Assembly: GCF_026230105.1 (NCBI RefSeq)
Contig: NC_079477.1
Location: forward strand, 6,639,001 to 6,703,000
From: Diorhabda sublineata
Taxonomy: Eukaryota; Arthropoda; Insecta; Coleoptera; Chrysomelidae
DNA: 64,000 nucleotides
Reading direction: 5' to 3'
Positions within the stretch are counted from its first letter, which is position 1. Every line of letters begins with the position of its first letter. The notes beneath the pieces are model-generated. The model did no database searches, was not told where the DNA came from, and worked only from the letters and a program-made list of their open reading frames with translations. A program made the translations under genes and the position numbers. Below are positions 1 to 11,216 of the stretch, piece by piece.

Positions 1-1069
1 AATCAAAAAGCAATTTTATTGTCTAATTAGATGAAATAGTGCTCATAAAAGGTTTATGATTCATGCAAATTTTCCGCTAATCATTTGATTCTTATTCATT
101 TATCATTCATTTTAAGTGACTTCGTTGATGTATCAACAAAAGGCAAAAAAAACTTATTATTTGTATAGTTATTTGAATAAAATGTTGTCAGTGATTTTTA
201 TAGTCGTTGAGATTGTACATTAAAAAAATATTTGGTATTTTCAGTAAAATTATATAAATGCAAATTAAATATTTGACGGAAGTTGGTTTAAATTAATTAT
301 TCAATATTAATAAGTTATTAGAATTGTCAATATTGGAAAGCAAGGACTATATAATACTTAAAACGGACTTGAAAGATATGATAATATAAACAATCAGACA
401 AGAAAAGAATGGGATGAAAAATCCATCATAGAGAAGGAAGTAATCTCTGTTTTCACAAAGGATCTAAACATTCAAAAGTTGTACAGTTGAAAACTGGATG
501 TATGTAAGATCCTGCTAGGAGAAATTTATTCAATAGAGAAGGCTGTTAAGAGAAAGTGGTTAATCAAAGAGAAACACATATAGCCCGACAATTTTAAAAA
601 CAATAGCACCATGATAATTGTTAAGAGGTCCTATTGACCCATAAATCGGAAACAAACATCAGGATTTATGGTCAAATAGAAGTGATTGAAGATATCCAGA
701 GTGTAACGAAAAAGATCTGCTCTGTCGGAGCCCTGCCTTGACGCAAAAACGAAGTCAAATACTGGGATGCGAAGCAATATATTATTAGCAATTAGTAGAA
801 TTAGGAATAGGAAAATTAAAGAATCTCATTATAAGTTGAAAGTAAGAAAGCTATGTCAAGGGATAGCATAGAAAATAATGAGCCTCAGGTTTCCAAGTGA
901 ACCGGCCAATTCAGCACAGGGTAATAATGCGTCTATCTTTTACCGAAGTGATTGTACGTCACACCACGCTTCTGAATGGATTACGGTACATGATCAAGTT
1001 TTGAGTAAGATTCAAGAAAGACTTTCGCAATGGTTCAAAAATTATAAGACTCCATTCCTTTTATTGTCG
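1..1069. other. AT-rich stretch, no gene recognised
   Basis: I see no recognisable coding region. Bases 400-870 are slightly less AT-rich and may be very old transposon sequence, but no frame gives a motif I can name. An open frame starting at 878 runs into the mariner relic that follows; only its last third is meaningful. Confidence 0.5.
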
Positions 1070-1466
1070 TTCGAAAAGGTCGAAGGCTTTCCGAAGTTCC
1101 GCCACCTGGACAAATCGTTACTGCTAAATATTACTGCTATGAAGTTTGAAACAAAAGGTAAACCGCGTCAGGCCATAGATCAAGGATTCCTCCACTGCGA
1201 CAATGCGCCCACACACTCGACTTTCCTCACGACCAACTACCTGACAAAAAATGAGATCAGCATCATACCCCAACAGACTTACAGCCCCGTCAGATTTCTT
1301 TTGGTTCCCTGGTTTCAAGAGATTGAATTGAAAATACAATATTAGAAGATTCTGGACATTAGAGTGGTTACGACGAGGTGGCTGGAGGACATCCTTATTA
1401 AAGCCTTTCAATAAGGCATGGAAAAATTAATTGCAAAAGGGTGTTGTTGCAGTAAAGTCGCCTGAT
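1070..1466 (+). pseudogene. mariner transposase relic, C-terminal part
   Basis: This is the catalytic and C-terminal part of a mariner (Tc1/mariner superfamily) cut-and-paste transposase. Two frames must be combined. The first (about 1080-1135) reads like the segment VPPGQIV-AKYYC that precedes the second catalytic Asp. The second gives LHCDNAPTHS, with the Asp of the DDD triad, then a YLTKN-like segment and a degraded copy of the PPYSPDLAPCDFF block (QQTYSP). Near 1420-1445 it reads EKLIAKGCC, which corresponds to the conserved end of mariner proteins (WxKCI..GxYFEG). The helix-turn-helix DNA-binding half is missing upstream. Frameshifts and stops make it a dead copy. The superfamily is firm, the subfamily is not. 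Confidence 0.8.
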
Positions 1467-2699
1467 GAATTGATAAATTTTCAAATCCAAGCCTTGATGC
1501 ATTACTTGACGGAAATACCCTGTAAATCAAATGTATCAAATCGAAATATGTGTACACTATTTAGTCAAATTATTTTACGCAACAGATGAAACATGACAAC
1601 ATGACGTCACGTAGTAATTTTTGCGGTTCCTCACATTTAACCGCTACTTAATACAACAATGGCCCAAAAAAGTTTCATTTTCATTGTTTTCGTTACGTAA
1701 ATTATACTGAGCAACATCCTGTTACAGGAAAAAATCCAATGAACGTTCATGGTAATTGAATCACCTCGAAGCGTTCACATAAATTATTAGAAATCAAACG
1801 TAAGAATAGTTATTACCAATTAATTATAACAAAGTGTGGCGTTTATAACTATTAGCCAATAAACGTTCCATAAATTTATCGATTGAAGTTTTATAATAAA
1901 AATGACAGATTATAATTAATGTAGAACTATAGGCTCGAATTAATAGTAATAATAATAATACAATCACTGGAATGTTTTTCCTGGTTAGTCCGTTTACTTT
2001 AAATAAACAGTAGAATCTATATCTAGATTGTTCTGTAGTGTTTTTATGTCGAGCTTTTTTTCCATTGCATTGCAATCATCTTTGTACGGAACATTTATTA
2101 AACTCTCATTCATAGCTGGAAATTTATTTATTAATATGTAATTATTCAACTGCTTTTGAGCAATTAATAGTATCCATAAACAAAGCAGATTAAGAAAGTG
2201 AAGAATAATATTAAGTTGCCTTTGTACCATTATTGTTATTGATGGAAATTTCTGGGACTTAAGTGTTCTCAAATTGATAATCATTCCAAATTTTGAACCG
2301 ACAATTTCTGACTTGTCGGAAAATCGTTTCCTTTGTATAACCACCCGGAATAAAAGTCGAATACAAGATTTCGACTTGAAAAACTGTTGTTACAGATATG
2401 GAAAAGAAAGACATTTCTTTCTCTATCTATATTCCATCCGCAAAGCTGCCATAAAGGAAAAGCGCCTCTCAGATAGTCACGAGGATTTTATTTGCTAAGT
2501 AATTTTTTTTACCAGTTGTCGCTGTTGCCATAGACGTCAATGAGTTAATTTTATAAATTATTTATTTTTAATAGTTTATTTTTAATTCCTAGCAGAATAC
2601 TTTCAAGACTTTCTTCCATTTTCTTCCAAGTTTTTGACCGTCCTGGTCAAGTTTTTTTTTTTAATTTCTCTATAGGGTAATTCCTTATATAGCCTATAT
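1467..2699. other. AT-rich stretch, no gene recognised
   Basis: Overlapping open frames on both strands between 1824 and 2498 have low-complexity, hydrophobic composition and no motif. They look like chance frames. A short (AAT)n run sits near 1947-1960. Confidence 0.55.
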
Positions 2700-3103
2700 C
2701 AGTGTTTCTCAAGGTGATACAGGATACATCTAGGGGTACACGGTGGACTCGACTGGGGTTTATGTCAACTTCCTTCTTTAGAACTCATCTTCATATTGTT
2801 TGACGAATTTTGAAAATATGTCAGAATTGTACCAGCATGAGGTCTCCTAAAACCAATAATATTTCTAAGGAAAAAATTTAGGAAATTTTGGCCTATACAA
2901 TGAAAACTGGGCGTAACCTTGTAACTACCAGAAATATGGAAACTATATTTGTGTGTGTTACTATCTTTGACACGATCAAAACAAGAAGCACATGAATAAA
3001 ATCAAACGTACAACTAGCAAAAAGAAACAGGCGACTGCTTTTATTATTCGTTTACGGTACAATGTACATCTATAGTTTATTTTGATGTAGAGAGAATAAT
3101 GAA
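2700..3103. mobile_element. possible hAT-type non-autonomous element
   Basis: The left end starts CAGTGTTTCTCAA, which resembles the CAGTG/CAGGG ends of insect hAT transposons. The 8-mer GCCTATAT precedes it (2692-2699) and recurs at 3104-3111, the length expected for an hAT target-site duplication. The right terminus is poor: its reverse complement begins CATTATTCTC two bases inside the repeat, so the inverted repeat is only weakly conserved. There is no transposase inside. The call rests on the left end and the 8-bp repeat. Confidence 0.35.
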
Positions 3104-3189
3104 GCCTATATGATCTAAATATTTTTTAAAATTTTCATGTATTTGGGGTTAATACAACGTTTTTGTCTTTTATTCGTTTTTTTTTACAA

Positions 3190-3676
3190 CCAAAAGTTGT
3201 ACAGAACAATAGAAAAAGGTTTAGACTGGCCAAAAGCCCATGCATCGTTTATGAAGATCAAGAAGCTTCTCTGTAGCTGCGACCTAACCTTGCTATGTAT
3301 TCCCAATCCTCTAGTATGAAGTAGAAGCATATTACGAGCGAAGACTAAAAGCCTTAAAGATATGGTCTACCATAGGATGCTGAGAATATCATGAATAAAT
3401 TATGCTACCAATGTAGAGGTTCTGAGAAGAATGGAGAAGGACCTAGAAATACTTTATAAAATGAACAGAAGAAATCTTGGCTACATCTTGAGAGGTCCAA
3501 AATAGGAGATCCTAAAGCTCATAATTCAGGAAGAATTGTAGGAAAAATTGAAATCTGAGAAAATGGTTTAACGTCATAATATCTGACCTATTTAGGGCCG
3601 CAGCTTCCAAAGTGAAAATAGCTATGATGTTAACCAACCTCTAAAATGGAGATTATACATAAAGAAGAAGAAATAA
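3190..3676 (+). pseudogene. non-LTR retrotransposon (LINE) ORF2 3' end with (GAA)n tail
   Basis: This is the C-terminal region downstream of the reverse-transcriptase core of an arthropod LINE of the endonuclease/RT type. Pieces read in order are ASFMKIKKLLCSCDLTL, YHRMLRIS--NYATNVEVLRRM, GYILRGPK-EILKLIIQ, and a terminal AAASKVKIAMM-TN. This is the order seen in the C-terminal parts of these proteins (TNVEVLRRM, LGHVMRG, LLQLIIEGK, NELFRAAxxK..IAMMIANLR). The element ends in a short GAA-rich tail (3663-3672). The middle WLKNLR segment is lost and several frameshifts are present. Copies with similar tails lie at 15951 and 43821 on the other strand. Confidence 0.8.
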
Positions 3677-3740
3677 GTTATCGTCTTCAGAAGTAAACCT
3701 TCAATGTCTGAAGACAATAATTTGGTTATGGAAGCGCTGT
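3676..3740 (+). ncRNA. Penelope-type hairpin motif, hammerhead-like core (degenerate)
   Basis: TCTGAAGACAATAA (3710-3723), followed by TTTGGTTATGGAAGCGC, matches the layout CTGAAGA / stem / GAAACGTC seen better preserved at 17194-17224. Just upstream, TTATCGTCTTCAGA (3678-3691) is its inverted copy with one mismatch, so the two halves could fold together. CTGA-N-GA plus GAA is the hammerhead ribozyme core, which is known from Penelope-like elements. Here the second half is mutated (GGAAGC), so activity is unlikely. Confidence 0.45.
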
Positions 3741-4589
3741 TAACATGATCATTATTGTAACTTGTTCACTTTTAAGGACTTCATATGAGTGAGTTATGGC
3801 ATACATACATCATCGTTCGTTCGTTAATTAATAAAATACTTTTTAAAATCATTAACAATACTAATCACGAAGTAAACGTTTCTTGTTATAATAAAAAATT
3901 CTCCTAATTTGAATACTCATCAACTCTCGTGCGGAAAGAACAATTGTTATCAATTATAATTGCAGTCTAGCACTGATTTATGGCGTTTTACGACTTTTTT
4001 AGTGCCGTACAATAGTTGAGTGGGATAATAAAATTAATAACATAATTTGTCACCTATTAAACGCTTCTAAAGCTACAATCAACCCATTACCGTAATTGTA
4101 TATACTCGACAAAAGACTGCCTGATTTACTTTAATTCAATTTAATATTATAAATATCGTTTATGACGAAACACATGAAACATTATTGTTGTATAAATCAA
4201 ATTTTCGAATCCAACAATCCTCAAATTGTTCATTTCTCCTTCAAACCCGCAAGGAATATTTACAGATACGTCTATGGCCGTAATCATATAAAGCGAGACA
4301 CTGATTGATCCGATGTGATTTAATAAAGTTCTTCTCACGGCACAAAAGAGCAATATTATTCATTTATTTTAATGCGAGATTATGATATTGTTAGTGCAGT
4401 GTCACAACTCAGGAAATTGATTGTAATTGAGTTTCATACGAGTTCGTTTAGGTTGATCGAATCATAGGTCAACAGTGGCGCACAAGTTTATTTTTGTAAA
4501 TAATGTCAATACCTAGAAATTGATGTACGATTTTATTGAAATTTTATTAGATGGCGTCATAAGCTGTCATCCAAGTATACAGAGAAACC
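3741..4589. other. AT-rich stretch, no gene recognised
   Basis: No motif is seen on either strand. The 68-codon minus-strand frame near 4147-4353 has no recognisable features. Confidence 0.5.
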
Positions 4590-4975
4590 ATTAGTCTTAA
4601 TAGAAGACGATCTTTCAATTAGCCATAAATTATTTTCACTCATCATTGATACTGTGTGTCCTTCACAGTCACCAAAGGCTTGAAACAAGGCTGCTGCACT
4701 TTTCAAAATATATGTTTCTGAAGATCTAACAACTTGGAAAAAGAAATGCAAAAGAATGGGGATCCAAATCCAGTTTATACATCCCCAAATGTTCAGAGGT
4801 AATATGAGATGACTTAGAATACATGGCAAGCAAACTAAAGGAAGAAAACGGAAAATGGAGACTGTAGATAGAGTAGAAAAGACACAGAACTTATGTATAG
4901 GATAGGATACAAACGATATACAACTAGAAAACAACGAAATTATAACAAAATGTGGAAACTGTAAATATTTGAAGC
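4590..4975 (+). pseudogene. LINE reverse transcriptase fragment
   Basis: The plus strand reads VTKGLKQGCC at 4665-4695, the motif around RT domain 4 (xGxxQGC..SPxLF). It continues with LEKEMQKNGDPN-V and, after a gap at the YxDD core, with EYMASKLKEENGKW and, in another frame, TQNLCIG. It finishes with ENNEIITKCGN-KYL, matching the segment that leads into KYLGV-F in these LINEs. The FADD active site itself is deleted (near 4770-4800) and the reading frame shifts at least three times. It is a reverse-transcriptase core without endonuclease or C-terminal half. A 125-codon open frame on the opposite strand is a shadow. Confidence 0.8.
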
Positions 4976-6744
4976 CAAATTCATTTATTATTGTGTGTGT
5001 TTGTTAACAACCCAGGTTTCTGTATTTACCTCAAGCTGTCTGTTGAATATGAATAAATTATATATTAATATTTATTATAAAACCTAATATATTCTTATTT
5101 CTTATAAAGATGTGATACAAGTTGGTACACTTTATCTATTCTTACTTGAAGGACTCTAAAAGGAATCAAAGAATTTTGACTGATGCCGGGGTGAACTTTA
5201 AAGAAGCGCTTGTAATACCGATTCCCATAACAAAAATAGAGAATTTCATTAATTGGTAACCTCGGTGAGAAATCAAAGAATCGCCAAAGAACAGATGCAA
5301 AAAGTCAGCTAATTATTTCAAAGGAGTAATCCCATTACTTGCATTTAAATCCTTTTTCATGCTGGTAGTAAAGATAGTTTTGTACCGAATGCACGTTTTT
5401 TCCTTATCCTGTGCTGAATACCACGAATATATAACAGACGCATTATTTTAAAAACGGTGCAACGATCACTGTATTGAATCACGTAGTTTAACAGTCCCGA
5501 ATATTGAACAAGACTCTCACAAGCAGTTAAAGACATACATATTATAATAACGATGATTTCTTCAAATATTGAGGAAGAAAATGAGTTTTTATTTTAGGTA
5601 CTATTAGCTAAAGAATCAAGGATTTTGAAGTAATAATAAATAGATTTTGATGTCGCTTTCGAAAAAGTTACTTACATTTGTTAATTATATCCTGAAATAG
5701 TACGAAAAGTACATTGATATTATCGATTATACTAGTTTTTTTAGATATATATCCTTTTATTGCCTGTGACACCAACATGAATCAACCAAATACAAAATTA
5801 AATAATAAATACACATTTTTAATATAGAAGTGGAAAAGTAGTTTTTCTATACTATTTCATTTCTAGATTGTTTTCCTGGTGGGCTATTCAAAACCTAGAC
5901 CCGGTAAATCAAAACTGTATCTAGAAATGACCCCTTCAAGAAAATGCCTTTTAGATTGCCGTTGCTTCTGCAGTGAATACTGAGCAAAGCAAAATTTGAC
6001 ACACACTCGCCGCAAATTATGTATTAAAATGTTTTTCATAGACGCATATGAAATTTCAAGGTTTACAATGAGCTCTCATATAGCCAATCACCTATGTGAA
6101 AAACCTGCATTTTGAAGATTCAACCGTTCTTAGCTATAACCAATTTATTTATCGCGAGATTTTAAATCTTGTAGTTTCTTACCAGTAGGCTTCATATGCC
6201 TAGAACCACATATTTAATAAACTGTCGTTCTTCGTTTCACAATATGCTCTATCCTGTGTTTTGATGTCTTCCAAAAAGTAATGCCGGTCGGTAATGCCGT
6301 CATTTTCTCGTGGAAAATTGTAGCATCTTTTATTGAATCTGAAAATGGAGAAGCTTTCTAACTGCAGAGTTATTCCATTTTAAATTATTGATACTATAGT
6401 TTATTTCAGAAATGTACAGAGCAATAAAAATTCATTAGGTATGCAAAGGGACCACAGAGTGACCCAACGAATATTTAAGCCACTTTCATAGTTTGGTATT
6501 GATTTTATTGTAAAAAAATTTGTACAGGTAGTACCACCGGGGTTAGGGTCAATTTATAGGTTTAGCCTATTGTTATCCATTCACAAACACTGAAAATAGT
6601 GTACCAAAGGCGTGCCCGTAGGATACTCGTAAAAAGGAAAGAATTTTATTTTAACAGGATATAAATTAGGCATTATGTACATAGTATCAGATACACTTAT
6701 TTTTTATTAAACATTATATAAAAAATACATTATACAGAAATTAA
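4976..6744. other. AT-rich stretch, no gene recognised
   Basis: There is no open frame with recognisable content. Slightly GC-richer patches at 5150-5330, 5880-6000 and 6270-6640 may be remains of unclassified repeats. GGGACCACAGAGTGACCC near 6448 is an imperfect palindrome. Confidence 0.5.
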
Positions 6745-7235
6745 ATTATAAAAAATCATAATATCCTTCGTCATCTGAAGAACAGTGATCTCCTCTTGAC
6801 GATATAATTAACGGGTCGACGGTCCGATCGATGAAGTAGTCAAGATCCCACATTTTCTACCCTTAATGATATGCTTTTCGCAGTTCTCTGGTGTCACCTC
6901 CTTAATGGCTTGATCAAACAGTAGCTTAACGTTTTTCATTTTGAATGTCGTGTTGTGTCTTGCTACAAATTCTTTCACTTGCGCCCATATAAGTTCTACA
7001 GGATTTAGTTCGCAATGATATGGCGGTTTTGCGCAGACGTTTTTCTGCTATATCTTCCACGGCGTATTTCATAAAACGATGTTTGTGCTAATTTGCTATA
7101 GTTTCTTTTTTCAAATTCAATACTTTTGGTGGTTAACCAGTCAATAATTTTTTGTTTTCTCCAAGATGTGGTTGGAGTCTTTTCTATGCGTCGAGAATGA
7201 TAACTTGCGTTATCCATAACTACTACTGAATTTTA
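6745..7235 (-). pseudogene. DDE transposase relic, IS630/Tc1/mariner superfamily
   Basis: The minus strand reads VMDNASYHSRR at the start (7200-7235), giving the second catalytic Asp and Asn. The frame continues through KTPTTSWRKQKIIDWL. After a frameshift near 7010 it reads PPYHCELNPVELIWAQVKEF, the block carrying the third acidic residue (ExIW). It ends with KGRKCGIL / WDLDYFIDRTVDPLII in two alternative frames and an acidic tail (SSDDEGYYD). This is the C-terminal half of a widespread arthropod DDE endonuclease. The DNA-binding half and first Asp are absent, so the copy is 5'-truncated at about 7235. Confidence 0.85.
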
Positions 7236-8354
7236 AGTAAATACAAAAGTAAACTTAGTCAATGTCACCCGCGCGTGTCTAATCTCTAGGAGCCGTAAAT
7301 CGGCTCGAGACAAGTTAGGTCGAAACGGCCGAATGATGAAAAAAGACGTGAATGAAGATTTTGAAAGAATATTTTAGTATAAAACTTTCATATTTTAATT
7401 ATATTTATGAGAAACTGAAAAGGAGAAAGAGGAATTATAATGAAGAATCTCTTATTTCAATTATTCTATCATCAACCTTGTTTATTTTGGTAGGCCTATG
7501 TCATGAGAACATTCCATAATTCGTTGACCCTATTTGCGTTTAAATTTGGTCATCGCTTACAAACAAATTTGCAAATTGACCATTGTCCACGTGTTAAAAC
7601 GATGTTTTTTTACGCAGCATCCGGCATTACATTTCTTAATTATAATTTACGAATTTTTTGACACGCTATTTATATTAAAACGTTGCTAATGCGAATGTAA
7701 AAATAATGATTGCCGCGATGGTCATCATCAAAAAATAGAAATTATACAGCAGTTAAATCTTAAGTGGGAGTGTTTGTTTAATGTGCTTGAAATTGTTTTC
7801 GGATAATTAATCTAATTTAGACGAATGAAGCTAGACTGTGTGACACCAAAAACGAAAAAGATTTTTGTTTTTTCAAAATAATTGGTAGCACACGTCTATC
7901 ATATTTACAATTTCTCTGTGTTTAATTGGATCTTTTATGATATTTGTTTTACACTTCTTCTAAACGATGATTTATTCATCATGATAATGATATTAATTAC
8001 GAGTTTTGAGTCAATTTGATCAATCAAATTAAAAAAATAGAACAATTTAAAATAAATCGGATGCATTTTTATATCAAGAAATATCTACATAAAAAAGCAA
8101 AGGAATTATACGTATGTTTTCGAAAATATTAACGAGTCTTTATCAAAGCTTCTAGGTTCAACCAGTCAATCCTCAAGTTTCACTTGAAGTTTCACATCCC
8201 AAAAGTATCTACTTTTACCTGTAAAGTTAAAAACTTAGAGGTTTGACTATGAACATTTTAAATAGAAACCAAAATTGGAATTTATTTCGGGGTTTGCTCG
8301 ATGGCTTTAGTCAAACCTAACTAATTCCGCGAAGAAACTTTTACTACAAAATGT
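7236..8354. other. AT-rich stretch, no gene recognised
   Basis: A small perfect hairpin (GAGCCG-TAAAT-CGGCTC, about 7289-7305) lies just beyond the truncated transposase. The rest shows nothing I can name. Confidence 0.5.
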
Positions 8355-9125
8355 CCCCGAGACGATCAATTAAATCTCGAATGAAAGGGCTTCAATGTTT
8401 ATTCAATCGTCAGTTACTCAATATGGATTCCAATGTCGATTTGGGCTTTTTGGCCTTTACTTTGGCGGTATACGGCTAAAAAAATCTAAGTCTAAAGAGA
8501 AAATGAGGAGGCGCTTGTTATAAATTGAAAAATATCTGTCCCCACGAGCATACACTACAATTTTTGCGAGATACTGAACCAGATGGTTAAAAGAATTTTT
8601 TTCCAAATGGATCAAAACAGTTTTGATACATTATTAGCATTAATTTGGCCAAACATCCAAAAACAAGACACTGTAATGCGTCCTGCATTTCCTGCTAGTC
8701 AGAGACTTCCTGTCCTCTCGCATGAATTTGGAATTTTCTTCTTTAAATCTGATTTAAACTTTTGTGAAGCACTAAGTATTTTTTGTAGGGCAATAACTTG
8801 CTTTTAATTTTTTAGATTTTACTTTCCACTCTCAGTGATCGCGATACAGCGCTATTAAAAGCACCACAAAGTTTTATCCGTAATATTTTCAGAATCCACG
8901 GTACTCAACCTCAACGAGATATCCATTATTGTGACCGACAGGAAACTGGCCGAATTTTTGTCAATCACTCGATTAGACGATTAATTTCTAGCGTCAATCG
9001 GATTTCTCAATGAGTTTCAATCAAATATTCTCCCATTCACCGTCAATCCATTGATCAATCGCTTCCGACGCGATCAGTCAATGCAGCAATGAGACCGATT
9101 ATCAATTTAATTGATCGTCTCAGGG
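8355..9125 (+). mobile_element. inverted-repeat element containing a Harbinger transposase fragment
   Basis: A 21-bp inverted repeat bounds this 771-bp segment: CCCCGAGACGATCAATTAAA at 8355-8374 (plus T), and its reverse complement at 9105-9125, with one mismatch (C/T at position 4). A PIF/Harbinger nuclease fragment lies inside. No 3-bp TWA target duplication can be read at the ends (TGT versus CAC), so the true ends may be slightly different. Bases 8820-9100 hold further GATC/GATTG-rich sequence with no coding signal, possibly subterminal repeats. Confidence 0.55.
8530..8720 (+). pseudogene. PIF/Harbinger transposase (HARBI1-like) N-terminal fragment
   Basis: The frame reads KYLSPRAYTTI, then in the next frame FFQMDQNSFDTLLALIWP, then IQKQDTVMRPAFPASQRL. 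Harbinger nucleases have, in this order, a YHTLLQE-like segment, FRMxxxxFxxLLxLIxPxI, the conserved QDTxMRxAIxPxERL, and then the first catalytic Asp region. Coding similarity stops at about 8720, before any of the DDE residues. One frameshift lies between the first two segments. It is a dead fragment with no companion Myb-like gene. Confidence 0.75.
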
Positions 9126-10364
9126 CACTTGGCATATGAAAACATGAAGTACAAGTCAGTATTTTCACCCATTTTAAAAGTCAGAAGACGCATAAAATCA
9201 CTAAGAATAAATGAAAAAGTCTAAAAATAATAAATTACATAAACATGGATAAAGTTCTAGACCCAATTCAAGAATATGATGATTTAACCCAAGTGTACAG
9301 AACGAAGTTACTGAACTTTTTACACGAGATTGATGTCTTGAGGAAATCTGAATGTGACAATAGATGACGATGTTAAAGAAAAAACAAAATATGTTTTAAC
9401 GCACGATATTCTGTACAAGGAACATCATTACTTTTAAATTGGTTTGATTATGTATGGCAGCTCCTTCTAGCATCGTTCTTCAAAGTTATGAGCGACTACT
9501 TTAATAGATTCATAAATCAAAGAATTATCTGCCACTAAAAGACAGCAACCGTAAGTTATGGTTTTTACGTACCTATTTAATGCAATAAAAAAACATCAGA
9601 CACATATTTAGAACGTTTTTTGTGATTATTTTTCAAAGATATACTGTACTACATTGTAAAATACATCTAGGTCAACTAATTACTAAAATTCTGAATCATG
9701 TATGTGGTTATCCTGATTCATTTTGAATTTTCAGTATAATTAGTTTTCGTATCCTGAAAAATTTTCATATTATCAGTTGTATAGAAGATATTTATAGTTC
9801 TGTTTTCGTCATAAAAGATCATCTGAAAGTGATGCATTGAAAGATTGAAATAACAACATTCATTGTACGTTCCGTAAAAACGTGAATGGACGTCCTAGTG
9901 AGATTTTCAAGCATCTCGTGCCAGATGTAGATGAAATTAGACAAGTTTAAACGTTTAAACATTAAAATTAATTGTGTTTAGTGTATACCAAAACATAGCA
10001 TTTAAATACGATGCATGTATAAGTAAGTACCGTTGCTTATGGAAAAAGAGAAGATATTTTTTTCTGAATAAATCCAATTGACGAAACGAAAGAAAGACGA
10101 AACAATTATTTTTGTGATACGATTCTGTAGTCAAAAAACATGCTTATGCAAAAACCTGTCAATTAGATGACCAAATTATTAGGGACATTACGCAAGATTT
10201 GTTTATTTTCAAGTAAAGCCAAAGAACTAATTTATTGTAAAAATTTTTTATTTATTAAATTGTATCATTAGGATTGTATGAACCACATTTCTCATAAGAA
10301 AACTCTTTTATTTGTGTATAAAAGTAAAACATAAAAAAACACAGACATGTTGATATTTAGTTCT
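9126..10364. other. AT-rich stretch with one unidentified short frame
   Basis: Bases 9245-9352 open with ATG and read MDKVLDPIQEYDDLTQVY, about 36 codons to a stop. A second frame (about 9350-9435) continues with VTIDDDVKEKTKYVLTH. The composition is more protein-like than its surroundings, but I do not recognise it. No splice or promoter evidence is visible. The remainder shows nothing. Confidence 0.35.
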
Positions 10365-11216
10365 GTCGCCATTTGCTACAATAACAGTTTCTAGGAGTCA
10401 GGGCATGCTATCTAGGCATAATGTTGTAGTTACTTGTTATAATGCCATTCTCTTATGAGAGTTTCAATAAACTGTCACTTAGTAGTGATCAAATCATTGG
10501 ATATAGCACGCTTAGTATTCTCCCATAGGTCCTCTATAGGGTCTGAATCAAGTTTCTCTTCCACAGTAAAACAGTAAAATGTTTTTTCAACCAGAAAAGC
10601 ATTTATACTTTTTGCTTTGAAGTACGGTGCCGAATCATGAATGCATGAATATGTATCCTGAATAATCAGTGAACCATAGTAATAGTGTATATTTTAGTAC
10701 TCGTTGGTACCCGTTCTTGGCTCCTTCCATAATGTGTAGTCGCTCAATGCTTTGAGCTAAGATGATCAATCAGAACATTACACTAACCGGATTGTTAACT
10801 CTCTCTACTAGGCAGTCTGGACGGAACCAATCACCAGAACGCTGTCGGACGAATGAATTTTGTTAACCTTGGTTAGGCCGAGAAACATAATTGTAAATGA
10901 TGATGATGATTTATGCACTTTTTAATGAGATATACTACTCCAATCTGCTGTTTTTTGATAGGCTGAAGTCCGGTTAGCTTTTCGTTGATTAACTGCTTTC
11001 AGACTGTTCTTTTGGAAGTTAGTCACAACTCAAAAGAGCTACTACACTCGTTTTACGCTTCCAAAAGTTTGTTTTGTTTCATTTTTATTATAATTCTGTT
11101 AACGACAAACTTCGAAACATCTGCAATCTTTGCTGTTTCTTTTTGGGAATGTGTAGAATGAAAAAATAATGTGTGTAGATATTTTTTTACATTTTCCATC
11201 AGATTTAAAGTCTTAG
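10365..11216 (-). pseudogene. Tc1-family transposase relic
   Basis: Read on the minus strand, the N-terminal helix-turn-helix is visible as HSQKETAKIADVSKFVVNRI (11090-11160), followed by degraded sequence. NNPVSVMF and RLHIMEGAKNGYQRVL-YTLL come next, the latter matching the segment after the first Asp. MHS-FGTVLQSKK corresponds to HDSAPxHxAK around the second Asp. The DSDPIEDLWENTKRAIS block holds the last acidic residue (NPIENLW). It ends with FIETLIREWHY and a degraded C-terminus before 10365. The order and spacing fit a nearly complete 340-residue DD34E protein broken by many frameshifts. Terminal repeats could not be placed. Confidence 0.8.

Noticed and set aside
400..870. Possible LINE upstream of the first mariner
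   Set aside because: Weak resemblance in one or two peptides only, with no ordered blocks.
878..1345. 155-codon open frame, the longest in the window
   Set aside because: Only its last third matches mariner; the rest has no recognisable motif, and the mariner frame is reached only by frameshift. Not a host gene.
4557..4934. 125-codon minus-strand frame with hydrophobic segments, possible membrane protein
   Set aside because: It is the antisense of a LINE reverse-transcriptase fragment.
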